A stretch of 64,000 bases of DNA from Halopseudomonas nanhaiensis (lineage in GTDB: Bacteria > Pseudomonadota > Gammaproteobacteria > Pseudomonadales > Pseudomonadaceae). Under the pieces are notes generated by a model. It did no database searches and was not told the DNA's origin. It was given only the letters and a program-made list of their open reading frames with translations. How positions within the stretch are numbered: position 1 is the stretch's first letter; each line of letters opens with the position of its first letter. Below, piece after piece: positions 46,293-54,956 of this stretch. The stretch is taken from NCBI RefSeq assembly GCF_020025155.1, contig NZ_CP073751.1, positions 2,170,001 to 2,234,000 on the forward strand, written 5' to 3'. The position numbers and the translations under genes were made by a program.

Positions 46293-47141
46293 TCACGACA
46301 GGTCAGCCGCGGGTGCGTCGCACGCGCGGCGCAAGGCGTGAATATAGGGTCTGAGTGAATAGCCCAGTTGCGGCTCGAGTGCGTCAGCCCAGCCATTCAT
46401 GGCCGGCCGATCCAGCTCGAGGATCCCGTCTGCCGGGACCACCAGGATGATGTTGCCCTCTTCGACCGGAGCCTGCAGATACTGGTCGCCGAACAGGTCG
46501 AGCAACATCCGCGACGCATAAGGCTGCCCGCTTTCGGCAAGCTGCCACTGATTGATCACCAGCACCCCTCCGGGCTTCAGCAGCTTCCGGCATCCTTCGA
46601 AGAAGGCCCCCTGCAACTGCAGCCGCGACAGCCCGCCTTCCATGTACAGGTCCACGCAGATCAGACCGAAACGCTCTGCGGTCGTTGTCACGAACTGCTG
46701 AGCATCCGCCGCAATGACTTTCAGTCTAGGGTCGCTGGTCAGCCCGAGGTGCGAGCGGGCGATACCGATCACCGCGGGCCGCAACTCGACAGCCACCACG
46801 CGCTGTGGCTCAAAGTGATCGATCAGACAGTTGGCGAGGCTGCCGCCGCCCAGGCCGAGCAGCAGCATGTCGCCGCCCTCAGCCGGCGCCCAGTAGTTGC
46901 CCAGAAGCATGGCGCGGGTGTAATCGTATTCCAGCCAGCCCGGATCAACCGTCAGGCAACAGCTCTGCTCGGTCTGCTCGCCGAAGTACAGGAAGCGGTA
47001 AGCACCGAGCTGCGTAACCCTCAGCTCGCCGAAGTCGTCGCCTATGCGTTCAAGAAGGGTTTCGGAGTCGCTCATCATCAGTCGTCGGACGTAGCCCAGC
47101 AAACGGCGGAGATAGGATTCGGGGTGTCGGGATATCATCAC
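46293..47141 (-). CDS. Spermidine-synthase-fold protein
   Basis: This 282-aa protein has a Rossmann methyltransferase-like core, LLLGLGGGSLANCLIDHF, then VVAVELRPAVIGIARSHLGL and ICVDLYMEGG, as in polyamine aminopropyltransferase homologues. The N-terminal beta-domain is short (ELRVTQLGAYRFLYFGEQ). The usual decarboxy-SAM/putrescine acidic residues cannot be assigned with confidence, so it may be a non-canonical member. An alternative start at 47078 or 47075 would drop a basic N-terminus; neither has a good SD. It is divergent from the DAHP synthase gene. Confidence 0.78.
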   Translation of the reverse strand: MMISRHPESYLRRLLGYVRRLMMSDSETLLERIGDDFGELRVTQLGAYRFLYFGEQTEQSCCLTVDPGWLEYDYTRAMLLGNYWAPAEGGDMLLLGLGGGSLANCLIDHFEPQRVVAVELRPAVIGIARSHLGLTSDPRLKVIAADAQQFVTTTAERFGLICVDLYMEGGLSRLQLQGAFFEGCRKLLKPGGVLVINQWQLAESGQPYASRMLLDLFGDQYLQAPVEEGNIILVVPADGILELDRPAMNGWADALEPQLGYSLRPYIHALRRACDAPAADLS

Positions 47142-47192
47142 TCAGCGTACCATTCGATGCTGATCACCTGAATCCTTCCAAGCAGATTACGT

Positions 47193-48545
47193 ATGAATTC
47201 CTGGACACCTGACAGCTGGCGCAGCAAGCCGATCCTTCAACAGCCTGTGTATCCCGACGCGCAAGCGCTTGCGCAGGTCGAACAGACGCTGGCGAACTAT
47301 CCACCGCTGGTCTTCGCTGGCGAGGCGCGGGAGCTGCGAAGGCAATTTGCCGAGGTGACGGAGGGCCGCGCCTTCCTGCTGCAGGGTGGTGACTGCGCCG
47401 AAAGCTTCGCGGAATTCTCGGCGACCAAGATTCGCGACACGTTCAAGGTCATGTTGCAGATGGCAGTGGTCATGACCTTTGCCGCCAGTTGTCCGGTGGT
47501 CAAGGTTGGACGCATGGCCGGCCAGTTTGCCAAGCCGCGCTCGGCCGGCGACGAGACGCAGGGCGGCGTAACGCTCCCGGCCTATCGCGGCGACATTGTC
47601 AACAGCATCGCCTTCGAGGCGGCTGGACGTGCTCCGGATCCGCAGCGCCTGCTGATGGCTTATCACCAGGCGACGGCGACGCTGAACCTGCTGCGCGCCT
47701 TCGCCCAGGGCGGCTTCGCCAGCCTGGACAAGGTCCATCAATGGAATCTCGATTTCGTGGCCAGCAGCGCGACGAGCGAACGCTTCCAGCATCTTGCCGA
47801 TCGTATCGATGAATCCCTCGCCTTCATGCGTGCCTGCGGGTTCGACGAGGTGAACAGCCCGCAGTTGCGTGAAACCTCCCTATTCACTGCACACGAGGCG
47901 TTGCTACTCAATTACGAGCAGGCGTTCACGCGTCGCGACAGCCTGACCGGCGACTGGTATGACTGCTCAGCGCACATGCTCTGGATCGGCGACCGCACCC
48001 GGCAACCCGATGGCGCGCATGTAGAGTTCATGCGCGGTATCAACAACCCCATCGGGGTCAAGGTCGGACCCAGCACCGATCCGGATGAGTTGCTTCGCCT
48101 GATCGAAATCCTCAACCCGTCGAACGACAGCGGAAGGCTGAACCTGATTGTGCGAATGGGGGCGGACAAGGTCGAAGCGCACATGCCGGGACTGGTGCGT
48201 GCCGTGCAACGTGAGGGCAAACAGGTGCTGTGGAGCTCGGATCCCATGCACGGCAACACGATCAAGGCGTCCAGCGGCTACAAGACACGCGACTTTGCGC
48301 AGATCCTGGGTGAGGTAGAGCAGTTCTTCGCCGTGCACCGCGCCGAGGGTACCTGGGCTGGCGGCATACACATCGAGATGACCGGGCAGAACGTCACCGA
48401 ATGCATCGGCGGCGCTACCCCGGTGACCGAAGACGGGCTGTCTGATCGCTACCACACTCACTGCGACCCACGGCTGAACGCTGACCAGTCGCTTGAACTG
48501 GCATTCATGATCGCCGAGACGCTGAACAAGGCACGGCGCACCTGA
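47193..48545 (+). CDS. Class II (plant-type) DAHP synthase
   Basis: This 450-aa enzyme joins phosphoenolpyruvate and erythrose-4-phosphate, the entry step of aromatic biosynthesis. Class II signatures include [54 protein letters not shown] and [17 protein letters not shown]. It is unrelated in sequence to the AroF/G/H class I enzymes. The full-length N-terminus suggests a housekeeping rather than a phenazine-type copy, but regulation is not readable. Confidence 0.95.
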   Translation: MNSWTPDSWRSKPILQQPVYPDAQALAQVEQTLANYPPLVFAGEARELRRQFAEVTEGRAFLLQGGDCAESFAEFSATKIRDTFKVMLQMAVVMTFAASCPVVKVGRMAGQFAKPRSAGDETQGGVTLPAYRGDIVNSIAFEAAGRAPDPQRLLMAYHQATATLNLLRAFAQGGFASLDKVHQWNLDFVASSATSERFQHLADRIDESLAFMRACGFDEVNSPQLRETSLFTAHEALLLNYEQAFTRRDSLTGDWYDCSAHMLWIGDRTRQPDGAHVEFMRGINNPIGVKVGPSTDPDELLRLIEILNPSNDSGRLNLIVRMGADKVEAHMPGLVRAVQREGKQVLWSSDPMHGNTIKASSGYKTRDFAQILGEVEQFFAVHRAEGTWAGGIHIEMTGQNVTECIGGATPVTEDGLSDRYHTHCDPRLNADQSLELAFMIAETLNKARRT

Positions 48546-48682
48546 GCTTTCGATCACGGATTATCCCGAACCACCCGTTTGCGCGATGGTGGCTCTGAAT
48601 CGCTGGATTAAGCTGTCGAGGCGAAACCGGATACTGTCTCAAGGGCCGGTTTCGCTCGACAATAACATCCAGAGGAAACGCC

Positions 48683-49354
48683 ATGTTCAGCTTCGCTCAT
48701 TTGCGTAACGCCCTTCTCCCCGCCGCATTTGCCCTGCTCTTCTCGGCCGCCGGCCACGCCGGCAACCCACCCGTCAATGCCGGCGACACGCTCATAGTGG
48801 GCGACTCAGTATTTGCATTGAGCGGCGACATTCGGCGCTACCTCGAGCAGGATCTGGACGAGGTCGTCGATAGTCACGCCCGCTCCGGTTGCCAGATGAT
48901 CGGTGGCAACCTGATCTGCAGCCGCCGCTACGCCATTCCTCGACAGTACGCCAACGCGTCCAAGTCGGGCATCGACACAGTCATCTTCAATGGTGGCGGA
49001 AATGACATCCAGCTCAACAGCTGCCGCCCTTCACTCAGTGCCTGCATGCCCCTGCTCAACAGCCTGGAAGCGGAAATCGCCTCGCTGGTCCAGCAGATGA
49101 AAGCGGACGGAATCGAGAACATCATCTTTCTGGGCTACTACAACGCCACCGGCCAGGCCGCGGAGCTGCGTGAAATCAATCAATACAGCATGGACTACAA
49201 GGCAGCCAACTATCCGGCAATGGGCGTGACCTTCATCGATGTGCGCGATGCCTTCAACGGCAACGAAGCGCAATACATCGCCAGTGACGGCATCCACCCG
49301 ACTGCCGCCGGCTCCCGCGTGCTAGCCGACCTGATCCTGCAGGAACTCGACTGA
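48683..49354 (+). CDS. Exported SGNH/GDSL-family hydrolase
   Basis: This 223-aa protein has a signal peptide (MFSFAHLRNALLPAAFALLF onward, cut near GHA), block I GDSV (Asp41, Ser42) in place of GDSL, NGGGNDIQ as block III and DGIHPT as the Asp/His block. Cysteines at SGCQMIGGNLICS and LNSCRPSLSAC may form disulfides in the periplasm. It is likely an esterase or acetyl-hydrolase; substrate unknown. SD GAGGA lies before ATG. A hairpin follows. Confidence 0.88.
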   Translation: MFSFAHLRNALLPAAFALLFSAAGHAGNPPVNAGDTLIVGDSVFALSGDIRRYLEQDLDEVVDSHARSGCQMIGGNLICSRRYAIPRQYANASKSGIDTVIFNGGGNDIQLNSCRPSLSACMPLLNSLEAEIASLVQQMKADGIENIIFLGYYNATGQAAELREINQYSMDYKAANYPAMGVTFIDVRDAFNGNEAQYIASDGIHPTAAGSRVLADLILQELD

Positions 49355-49362
49355 TCGACTCG

Positions 49363-49390
49363 CCGGGCGGCCCTCCGGCTGCCCGGTTTG
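49363..49390 (+). terminator. Hairpin terminator after the SGNH gene
   Basis: CCGGGCGGCC (49363-49372) pairs with GGCTGCCCGG (49377-49386), with one G-T pair, around CTCC, followed by a short TTT. Confidence 0.5.
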
Positions 49391-49466
49391 GTAACCGCCC
49401 ACTATTGAGCCAAACCCGGCACTGCCACGATAATGCCCGTCCGCTTCATAGCCCCCGGGTACACCA

Positions 49467-51299
49467 ATGCTGTTTCGCTGGTTCGAACGTCGCCTAGATC
49501 CGTTTCCTGCCGCCGAGCCGGCAGAGCCTCCTCGCAGTCTCCTGGGATTCTGTCTGTATTACACGCGTGGCTCGTGGCCGTATCTGATCGCCGCCGCAGT
49601 GCTGATGGCGGGAATTGCCATAGCCGAGGTCTGGTTGTTCAGCTTTCTCGGCAATATCGTCGACTGGCTGTCCGAGCAGAACCGCGAAACCTTTCTCCAG
49701 ACCGAAGGCTGGAAACTCGCCGGCATGGCGTTCATCGTCATAGGGTTGCTGCCGTGCCTGATTCTGGTCAACTCGCTGCTCACCCATCAGACATTGATGG
49801 GCAATTACCCCATGCGCATCCGCTGGATGGTTCACCGCTACCTGCTCAAGCAGTCGATGGCCTTCTATCAGGACGAGTTCGCCGGGCGCATCGCTACCAA
49901 GCTGATGCAAACTGCGCTGGCGGTGCGAGAATGCGTGATCAAGCTGATCGATGTGCTCAACTACGTGCTGATCTACTTCATCGGCACACTGGTGGCAGTG
50001 GGCTCCGCGGACTGGCGCCTGACGCTGCCGATGATCATCTGGCTCGCCGGATACATCGTCCTGATGAAGTACTTCATCCCTATTATGGGGCGCGTTGCCG
50101 AGAAGCAGGCCGACGCACGTTCGGTGATGACCGGGCGCATCGTTGACAGCTATACCAATATCCAGACAGTAAAGCTGTTTTCTCATGCCCGGCGGGAGTC
50201 GGACTATGCCCGCGAGGGCATGGACGGCTTCATGCGCACGGTCTACCAGCAGATGCGGCTGGTGACACTGGTATATTTTTCCCTGTATCTGCTCAACGGC
50301 TTCCTGCTGCTTGGCGTAGCCGGGCTGGCGATCTGGCTCTGGATCGTCGAGGCAATCAGCGTAGGGGGCGTGGCCGTTGCCGTCGGTCTGGTGCTGCGTC
50401 TGTGGGGCATGTCGCAATGGATCATGTGGGAGCTGTCCGCACTGTTCGAGAACATCGGCACGGTACAGGACGGTATCGGCTCGATTTCCCGGCCGCATAG
50501 GGTCGAGGACCAGAGCGGTGCCGCCCCGTTGCAGGTAACCCGCGGGGAGATCCGCTTCGACGCCGTGCGCTTTCACTATGGCAAGGGCCATGGCGTGATG
50601 GAGCATCTTGACCTGCACATCCGGCCCGGCGAGAAAATCGGCCTGGTCGGCCGCTCGGGGGCAGGTAAGTCGACGCTCGTCAACCTGCTGCTGCGCTTCT
50701 ATGACGTCGAGGGCGGTCGTATTCTGATCGACGGACAGAACATCGCCGAGGTCAGGCAGGATTCGTTGAGAGAGCACATCGGCATGGTGACGCAGGACAC
50801 ATCCCTGCTGCATCGCTCAGTGCGTGACAACATCATGTACGGCCGCCCCGATGCAACCGAAACGATGATGCTGGATGCCGCCCGGCAGGCGAAGTCCGAT
50901 CTGTTCATTGCCGAGCTGAACGACGCCAGCGGCCGCTGCGGATTCGACGCCCATGTCGGGGAGCGCGGCGTCAAGCTGTCCGGAGGTCAGCGCCAGCGCA
51001 TCGCCATCGCACGGGTCATGCTCAAGGACGCGCCAATCCTTATTCTGGACGAAGCCACTTCGGCGCTGGACTCCGAGGTCGAGGCGGCGATTCAGGACAG
51101 CCTCAATGAACTGATGGCCGGCAAGACGGTGATTGCCATCGCCCACCGCCTCTCCACGATCGCGGCGATGGACCGGCTCATCGTCATGGACCAGGGCAGG
51201 ATTGTCGAAGACGGTACCCACGACCAGCTGATCGCACGCGGGGGCCTGTATGCACAGCTATGGGCGCGCCAGTCCGGGGGCTTTCTGGGCGAGCAATAG
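49467..51299 (+). CDS. ABC exporter, fused membrane and ATPase domains
   Basis: This 610-aa half-transporter has six TM helices in residues 30-330 and an ATPase with Walker A GRSGAGKST, signature LSGGQRQR, Walker B ILILDEATSALD and the switch His in AIAHRLST. One complete fused polypeptide suggests a homodimer. It resembles the MsbA/lipid-and-drug exporter group, but the cargo is unknown. No partner genes are adjacent. Confidence 0.93.
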   Translation: MLFRWFERRLDPFPAAEPAEPPRSLLGFCLYYTRGSWPYLIAAAVLMAGIAIAEVWLFSFLGNIVDWLSEQNRETFLQTEGWKLAGMAFIVIGLLPCLILVNSLLTHQTLMGNYPMRIRWMVHRYLLKQSMAFYQDEFAGRIATKLMQTALAVRECVIKLIDVLNYVLIYFIGTLVAVGSADWRLTLPMIIWLAGYIVLMKYFIPIMGRVAEKQADARSVMTGRIVDSYTNIQTVKLFSHARRESDYAREGMDGFMRTVYQQMRLVTLVYFSLYLLNGFLLLGVAGLAIWLWIVEAISVGGVAVAVGLVLRLWGMSQWIMWELSALFENIGTVQDGIGSISRPHRVEDQSGAAPLQVTRGEIRFDAVRFHYGKGHGVMEHLDLHIRPGEKIGLVGRSGAGKSTLVNLLLRFYDVEGGRILIDGQNIAEVRQDSLREHIGMVTQDTSLLHRSVRDNIMYGRPDATETMMLDAARQAKSDLFIAELNDASGRCGFDAHVGERGVKLSGGQRQRIAIARVMLKDAPILILDEATSALDSEVEAAIQDSLNELMAGKTVIAIAHRLSTIAAMDRLIVMDQGRIVEDGTHDQLIARGGLYAQLWARQSGGFLGEQ

Positions 51300-51380
51300 C
51301 CTGCCGGACTCAGCCGTGAACTTGCTGCGGCAACCTGGCCCCGGCTTTGCTAGACTGCCGCGCTTGAACGAGGAGCAGAC

Positions 51381-51782
51381 ATGAACCCGAAACAGCCTTA
51401 CCACGCCTACCACCTGGCTCTCCTGAAGAGCCTGTTCGACACGCTGCGCGCCCAGGCGCTGTTGATGGAGCAGGTGCCGGAGGAAAGCAATATCCTGTTC
51501 CTCGAGCGTTTTGACGACTTGATCAGCCAGCTCGAGGTGGGCTCGGACGATGCGCTTTATCAGGGGCAGGACATTCTCTGTCAGATCATCGCGCGCTACC
51601 CGCAATTGGCGCACATGATTCCGCGGGATCTCCTGTGGTATTTCGGTGGGGACTGCCTGCACTTCATGCCCGACGAGGAAATCACGTTGTATCAGGCGCT
51701 GGATGAGCAACGCGCCGAGACCGAAGCACGTGGTGAGGCCTTCGACTGGGCTGCCGCCCGGCTGGCGATGCAGGGCCGCTGA
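51381..51782 (+). CDS. PA2817-like conserved hypothetical protein
   Basis: This 133-aa protein (YHAYHLALLKSLFDTLRAQ, ARYPQLAHMIPRDLLWYFGGDCLHFMPDEEI) resembles the pseudomonad PA2817 family as I remember it. It is helical and acidic with no signal peptide. SD GAGGAG precedes ATG. In PAO1 the family member lies near fadE; here it is about 27 kb away, next to tRNA genes. Function unknown. Confidence 0.72.
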   Translation: MNPKQPYHAYHLALLKSLFDTLRAQALLMEQVPEESNILFLERFDDLISQLEVGSDDALYQGQDILCQIIARYPQLAHMIPRDLLWYFGGDCLHFMPDEEITLYQALDEQRAETEARGEAFDWAAARLAMQGR

Positions 51783-51857
51783 CCCGAGCCCCACCGGCAG
51801 GCGGACCATCTGTCTGCCTGCTCTGCGGTTTTCGGTCTGTGGCCGAACCCCGGACAC

Positions 51858-51885
51858 AAAAAAACCGCCACGTGGGCGGTTTTCT
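51858..51885. terminator. Rho-independent terminator, active in both directions
   Basis: AAAACCGCC (51861-51869) pairs with GGCGGTTTT (51875-51883) around CACGT-like loop bases. A-rich and T-rich flanks suit termination of the plus-strand gene and of the minus-strand tRNA-Glu/tRNA-Gly transcript. Confidence 0.85.
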
Positions 51886-51891
51886 TGAATT

Positions 51892-51967
<76 letters not shown>

Positions 51968-51983
51968 AAATCTGACGCCGAAG

Positions 51984-52059
51984 TGGCGTCCCCTAGGGGA
52001 CTCGAACCCCTGTTACCGCCGTGAAAGGGCGGTGTCCTAGGCCACTAGACGAAGGGGAC
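51984..52059 (-). tRNA. tRNA-Glu (TTC)
   Basis: The 76-nt reverse complement starts GTCCCCTTCGTCTAG, with anticodon loop CCTTTCACG (anticodon TTC), T-arm GGGGTTCGAGTCCCC and encoded CCA. It is the first gene of a tRNA-Glu/tRNA-Gly operon behind a strong promoter at 52155-52183. Confidence 0.97.
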
Positions 52060-52460
52060 GTATCCGGACTTCACAGTGCCGAGGTGTTAACCCTGGCTAC
52101 CTGCCGCGCTTCAGACCGCCTGTTCCGCCGTCTTGTTCGCTGCAAGTGGCGCGCATTTTAGGCATGCCCCCAGACACCGTCAACCCCTCAACTCGATATT
52201 TTCTCAGGTTTTTTTCAACCTGCTGAAAATCTACCTGGACCTGTCATTCAGGACGCTTTTACCTTACGGCAAGACGCTGACCGATGCCAGTTCAGAGTCG
52301 CGGCGCGCATCCGATGGCTTTCCGGTCAGCCGGTCGGCCGGCCATCCGTTTGGCACAGCCAATGCTTGCAAGAAATGAGCGGTTGAATGATTCTAAAGTG
52401 ATAGTCCATCCGGCTGAGTGCACTGTGCACCAGATCGGGCATTACAAGAGAGGCGGCACG
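52060..52460. other. Intergenic region with tRNA leader and promoter
   Basis: The minus-strand promoter and a roughly 90-base leader to tRNA-Glu occupy 52060-52220. A small inverted repeat CAGGTT/AACCTG lies near 52204-52221. From 52222 to 52460 I see no gene; the frame of the next protein is open there but has no start signals. Confidence 0.6.
52155..52183 (-). promoter_or_regulatory. Strong sigma-70 promoter of the tRNA-Glu/tRNA-Gly operon
   Basis: TTGACG (52178-52183) and TAAAAT (52155-52160) on the minus strand are 17 bp apart, followed by a GCGCGCC discriminator. Upstream, the A/T-rich stretch around 52195-52220 may be an UP element. The arrangement mirrors the tRNA-Asp promoter at 268-295. 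Confidence 0.85.
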
Positions 52461-53231
52461 ATGTCCCCACTACTGATTGGCGGCCTGGTAGCGATCGGTG
52501 TGCTGATTCTGATCAGCATCGGTTTCATAAGCCATAGCCTGGAACGCGCCAGACTCGAGCGCGCCCGCCAGACTGCGGAGCTCAATGCAAAGGTCAAGCA
52601 TTGCGGCGCAGTGGCTGCGCAGTTACCTGGCCAGTTCATGTCCGTGGAACTCAAGATGCTGTTGCTCACCATCGAACGGCATTTTCTGACCGAGCTTACG
52701 CGCCTCGACCGCAAGAACGAGCGAGCCGCGCGGCAACTGGAGCAGGTCAACGACCAGCTCAGCCTTGGTGAAGCTGCCGTCGACAACCCGCCTGTGGCCG
52801 TTTCAAACGAAGCACAAGCCAAGGAAATCAGAAACTTGCTGGAGAATCTTCACAAACTTATCAGCCAGGCGCACCAGGACGGTTTATTGGACAAGTCCGC
52901 CATGCAGCATTGGTCGGTGATCATCCGCCAGCACCTGATGACGATAACGCTCGACATGTTCCAGTCAGTGGCACGTCAGGCCCTGCAGCAGGGCAAGCCA
53001 CGCGTGGCGAAGTTGCAGTACGAGCGCGCCATCGCCTATCTTCAGAAGCAGAACAACCCGGCGTACGCCGATCGGGTGGCGCAGTTCAAGCAGCTCCACG
53101 CCGAAGCAGAGCAGGCAGCCATCCGCGCCGAGCAGGCCAACGCCGGCGATTCCAGCGAGCTTGGAGCCGGCTTGCAGGCGCTCGAAGCCGATGACGAGGC
53201 CTGGAAGAAAAAAGCGGTATACGACGACTGA
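52461..53231 (+). CDS. Hypothetical single-pass membrane protein with coiled coil
   Basis: This 256-aa protein has an N-terminal helix (PLLIGGLVAIGVLILISIGF), then a Lys/Arg/Glu-rich helix bundle with a probable coiled coil at 30-120. A stretch QALQQGKPRVAKLQYERAIAYLQKQ resembles a TPR-like hairpin. The C-terminus is cytosolic by the positive-inside pattern. No family recognised. AGAGAGG precedes ATG 52461. The acidic Ala/Glu-rich end, EADDEAWKKKAVYDD, is notable. Confidence 0.8.
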   Translation: MSPLLIGGLVAIGVLILISIGFISHSLERARLERARQTAELNAKVKHCGAVAAQLPGQFMSVELKMLLLTIERHFLTELTRLDRKNERAARQLEQVNDQLSLGEAAVDNPPVAVSNEAQAKEIRNLLENLHKLISQAHQDGLLDKSAMQHWSVIIRQHLMTITLDMFQSVARQALQQGKPRVAKLQYERAIAYLQKQNNPAYADRVAQFKQLHAEAEQAAIRAEQANAGDSSELGAGLQALEADDEAWKKKAVYDD

Positions 53232-53269
53232 CCCGCGCTCCGCGCGCGGGCCCGACCAGGAAACTGCCC

Positions 53270-53926
53270 ATGTCCCTGACCCTTTACGGCGCCATCCTCT
53301 CGCCGTTCGTGCGCAAGATTCGCATCATCCTCGCAGAACACCACATCCAGCACGAACTGGTCCCGCAGGCGCCCTTCAAGCAACCCGACTGGTTCTACGA
53401 GATCAGTCCGCTAGGCCGAATCCCAGCGATCAAGGAGGGTGATTTCACCCTCGCCGATTCATCCGTGATTGCTTCGTATCTCGACGAGACTCGCGGTCCA
53501 CTGGGTCTGTATGGCACGTCCCCTCAGCAGGCCGCCCGCGTGCGCTGGCTGGAAAAGTTCGCAGACTACGAACTGGCTCCGCTGACAACCTTTACCTGCT
53601 TTCGCAATCGCGTACTCAAGCCACTGATTGGTGAAGCGTGTGATGAAGGGGCGATTGCGACGGCACTGACCGAGCATTTGCCGCCGCTGTTCGATTATCT
53701 GGAAAGCGAGCTGGGAACCGGCGACTACTTTCTGGGCGATTACAGCCTGGCCGACATCGCCGTTGCCAGCCAGCTGATCAATATGGCCCACGGCGGCGAA
53801 GCCATCGATTCCAACCGCTGGCCAGGTCTGGCCGGCCTGCTTCGCCGCGTCAGCGACCGCTCCGGTATCGCCAACCTGCTGGCGGACGAACAGCGGCTGC
53901 TAGCCAAGATGACCCCGCGTACGTAA
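53270..53926 (+). CDS. Glutathione S-transferase family protein
   Basis: This 218-aa protein has the thioredoxin-like N-terminal domain (LYGAILSPFVRKIRIILAEHHI, SPLGRIPAIKEGDFTLADSSVIASYLDE) and an all-helical C-terminal domain with DYFLGDYSLADIAVAS. Ser in SPFVRK is the likely glutathione-activating residue, as in other bacterial GSTs. Role: detoxification or reductive steps; substrate unknown. Its TAA abuts the stop of the convergent gene. Confidence 0.9.
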   Translation: MSLTLYGAILSPFVRKIRIILAEHHIQHELVPQAPFKQPDWFYEISPLGRIPAIKEGDFTLADSSVIASYLDETRGPLGLYGTSPQQAARVRWLEKFADYELAPLTTFTCFRNRVLKPLIGEACDEGAIATALTEHLPPLFDYLESELGTGDYFLGDYSLADIAVASQLINMAHGGEAIDSNRWPGLAGLLRRVSDRSGIANLLADEQRLLAKMTPRT

Positions 53927-54814
53927 TCAGGTACCCAACAGCGCACGCCCGGTCCACGCCCGGGCGAACTGGTAGGCACATCGGCCGTTGCGATTACCAC
54001 GCGCGGTGGCCCATCGAAGCGCTTCCAGCTCCAGCGATTCGCTCCAGGCCCAATGCAGTTCGTGACGCACCGCCAGCACTTCCAGCCAGTGCTTCACCAC
54101 GTTCAGGTAGTGCTCCTGGCTGAACGGATAGAACGACACCCACAGACCGAACCGATCGGACAACGCGACCTTCTCCTCGATCGCCTCGCCCGGATGCAGC
54201 TCGCCGTCGACCATGGTTGCACCGAGATTGTCGCTGCGCTGCTCAGGCAACAGATGGCGCCGATTGGAGGTCGCATAGAGGAGCAGATTGTCCGGAGTGG
54301 CCTCAAGGGTACCGTCCAGCACTGTCTTGAGTGTCTTGTAGGCGCTGTCGTCGGCCTCGAAGGCCAGGTCATCGCAGAACAGTACGAAACGCCAGGGCAA
54401 CGCCTTAACCGCCTCGACCACTGCAGGCAGATGGACGAGGTCCTGCTTGTCTATCTCGATCAGACGCAGTCCGTCGGCCGCATACCCCGCCAGCAGGGCA
54501 CGGACCAGCGACGACTTGCCCGTGCCTCGGGCGCCCCAGAGCAGCGCATTGTTGGCCGGCAGGCCGTTGACGAACTGCCGCGTGTTGGCTTCAAGCAGCT
54601 GTTTTTGCCGATCGACGCCGACCAGGTCGCCAAGGGTCGTGCTCAGGTCGACCGTCAACGGACGCAGCCAGCCTCCGTCTCCTTCGGCCATCCAGCGCGC
54701 TGCAACGACGGTCGGCCAGTCGACAGGCGAGGCCTGCCGCGGCAAGACCTTTTCGTAACGATCAAGGAACGCGCTGACGCGCTGCATGAACTGCTCGATG
54801 CTGCTTGCTGACAT
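53927..54814 (-). CDS. DUF815 AAA-type ATPase
   Basis: This 295-aa protein has Walker A GARGTGKS (94-101), Walker B FVLFCDDLAFE, and a sensor-1-like LLYATSNRRHLLP, with EEKVALSDRFGLWVSFYPFSQEHYL, all typical of DUF815. It looks like a stand-alone loader or chaperone-type ATPase. The biological role is unknown. It is divergent from sagS. Confidence 0.9.
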   Translation of the reverse strand: MSASSIEQFMQRVSAFLDRYEKVLPRQASPVDWPTVVAARWMAEGDGGWLRPLTVDLSTTLGDLVGVDRQKQLLEANTRQFVNGLPANNALLWGARGTGKSSLVRALLAGYAADGLRLIEIDKQDLVHLPAVVEAVKALPWRFVLFCDDLAFEADDSAYKTLKTVLDGTLEATPDNLLLYATSNRRHLLPEQRSDNLGATMVDGELHPGEAIEEKVALSDRFGLWVSFYPFSQEHYLNVVKHWLEVLAVRHELHWAWSESLELEALRWATARGNRNGRCAYQFARAWTGRALLGT

Positions 54815-54956
54815 GGACTGTCTCTCGTTTCAGTAAGTCAGGGAGATTATCGTCCATGATACCGGGGATGCGGCAAAGTGGATTTTCCTTCCTGCTGCAC
54901 CGCGGTTGTGCGCTAAGCTCCGCCTTAGATACGCCAGCAGGATGCGCCGCCGCCCC

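Noticed and set aside
49494..50813. 439-residue open frame opposite the ABC exporter
   Set aside because: Shadow of the exporter frame; Gln/His/Asp-rich with no fold signature.
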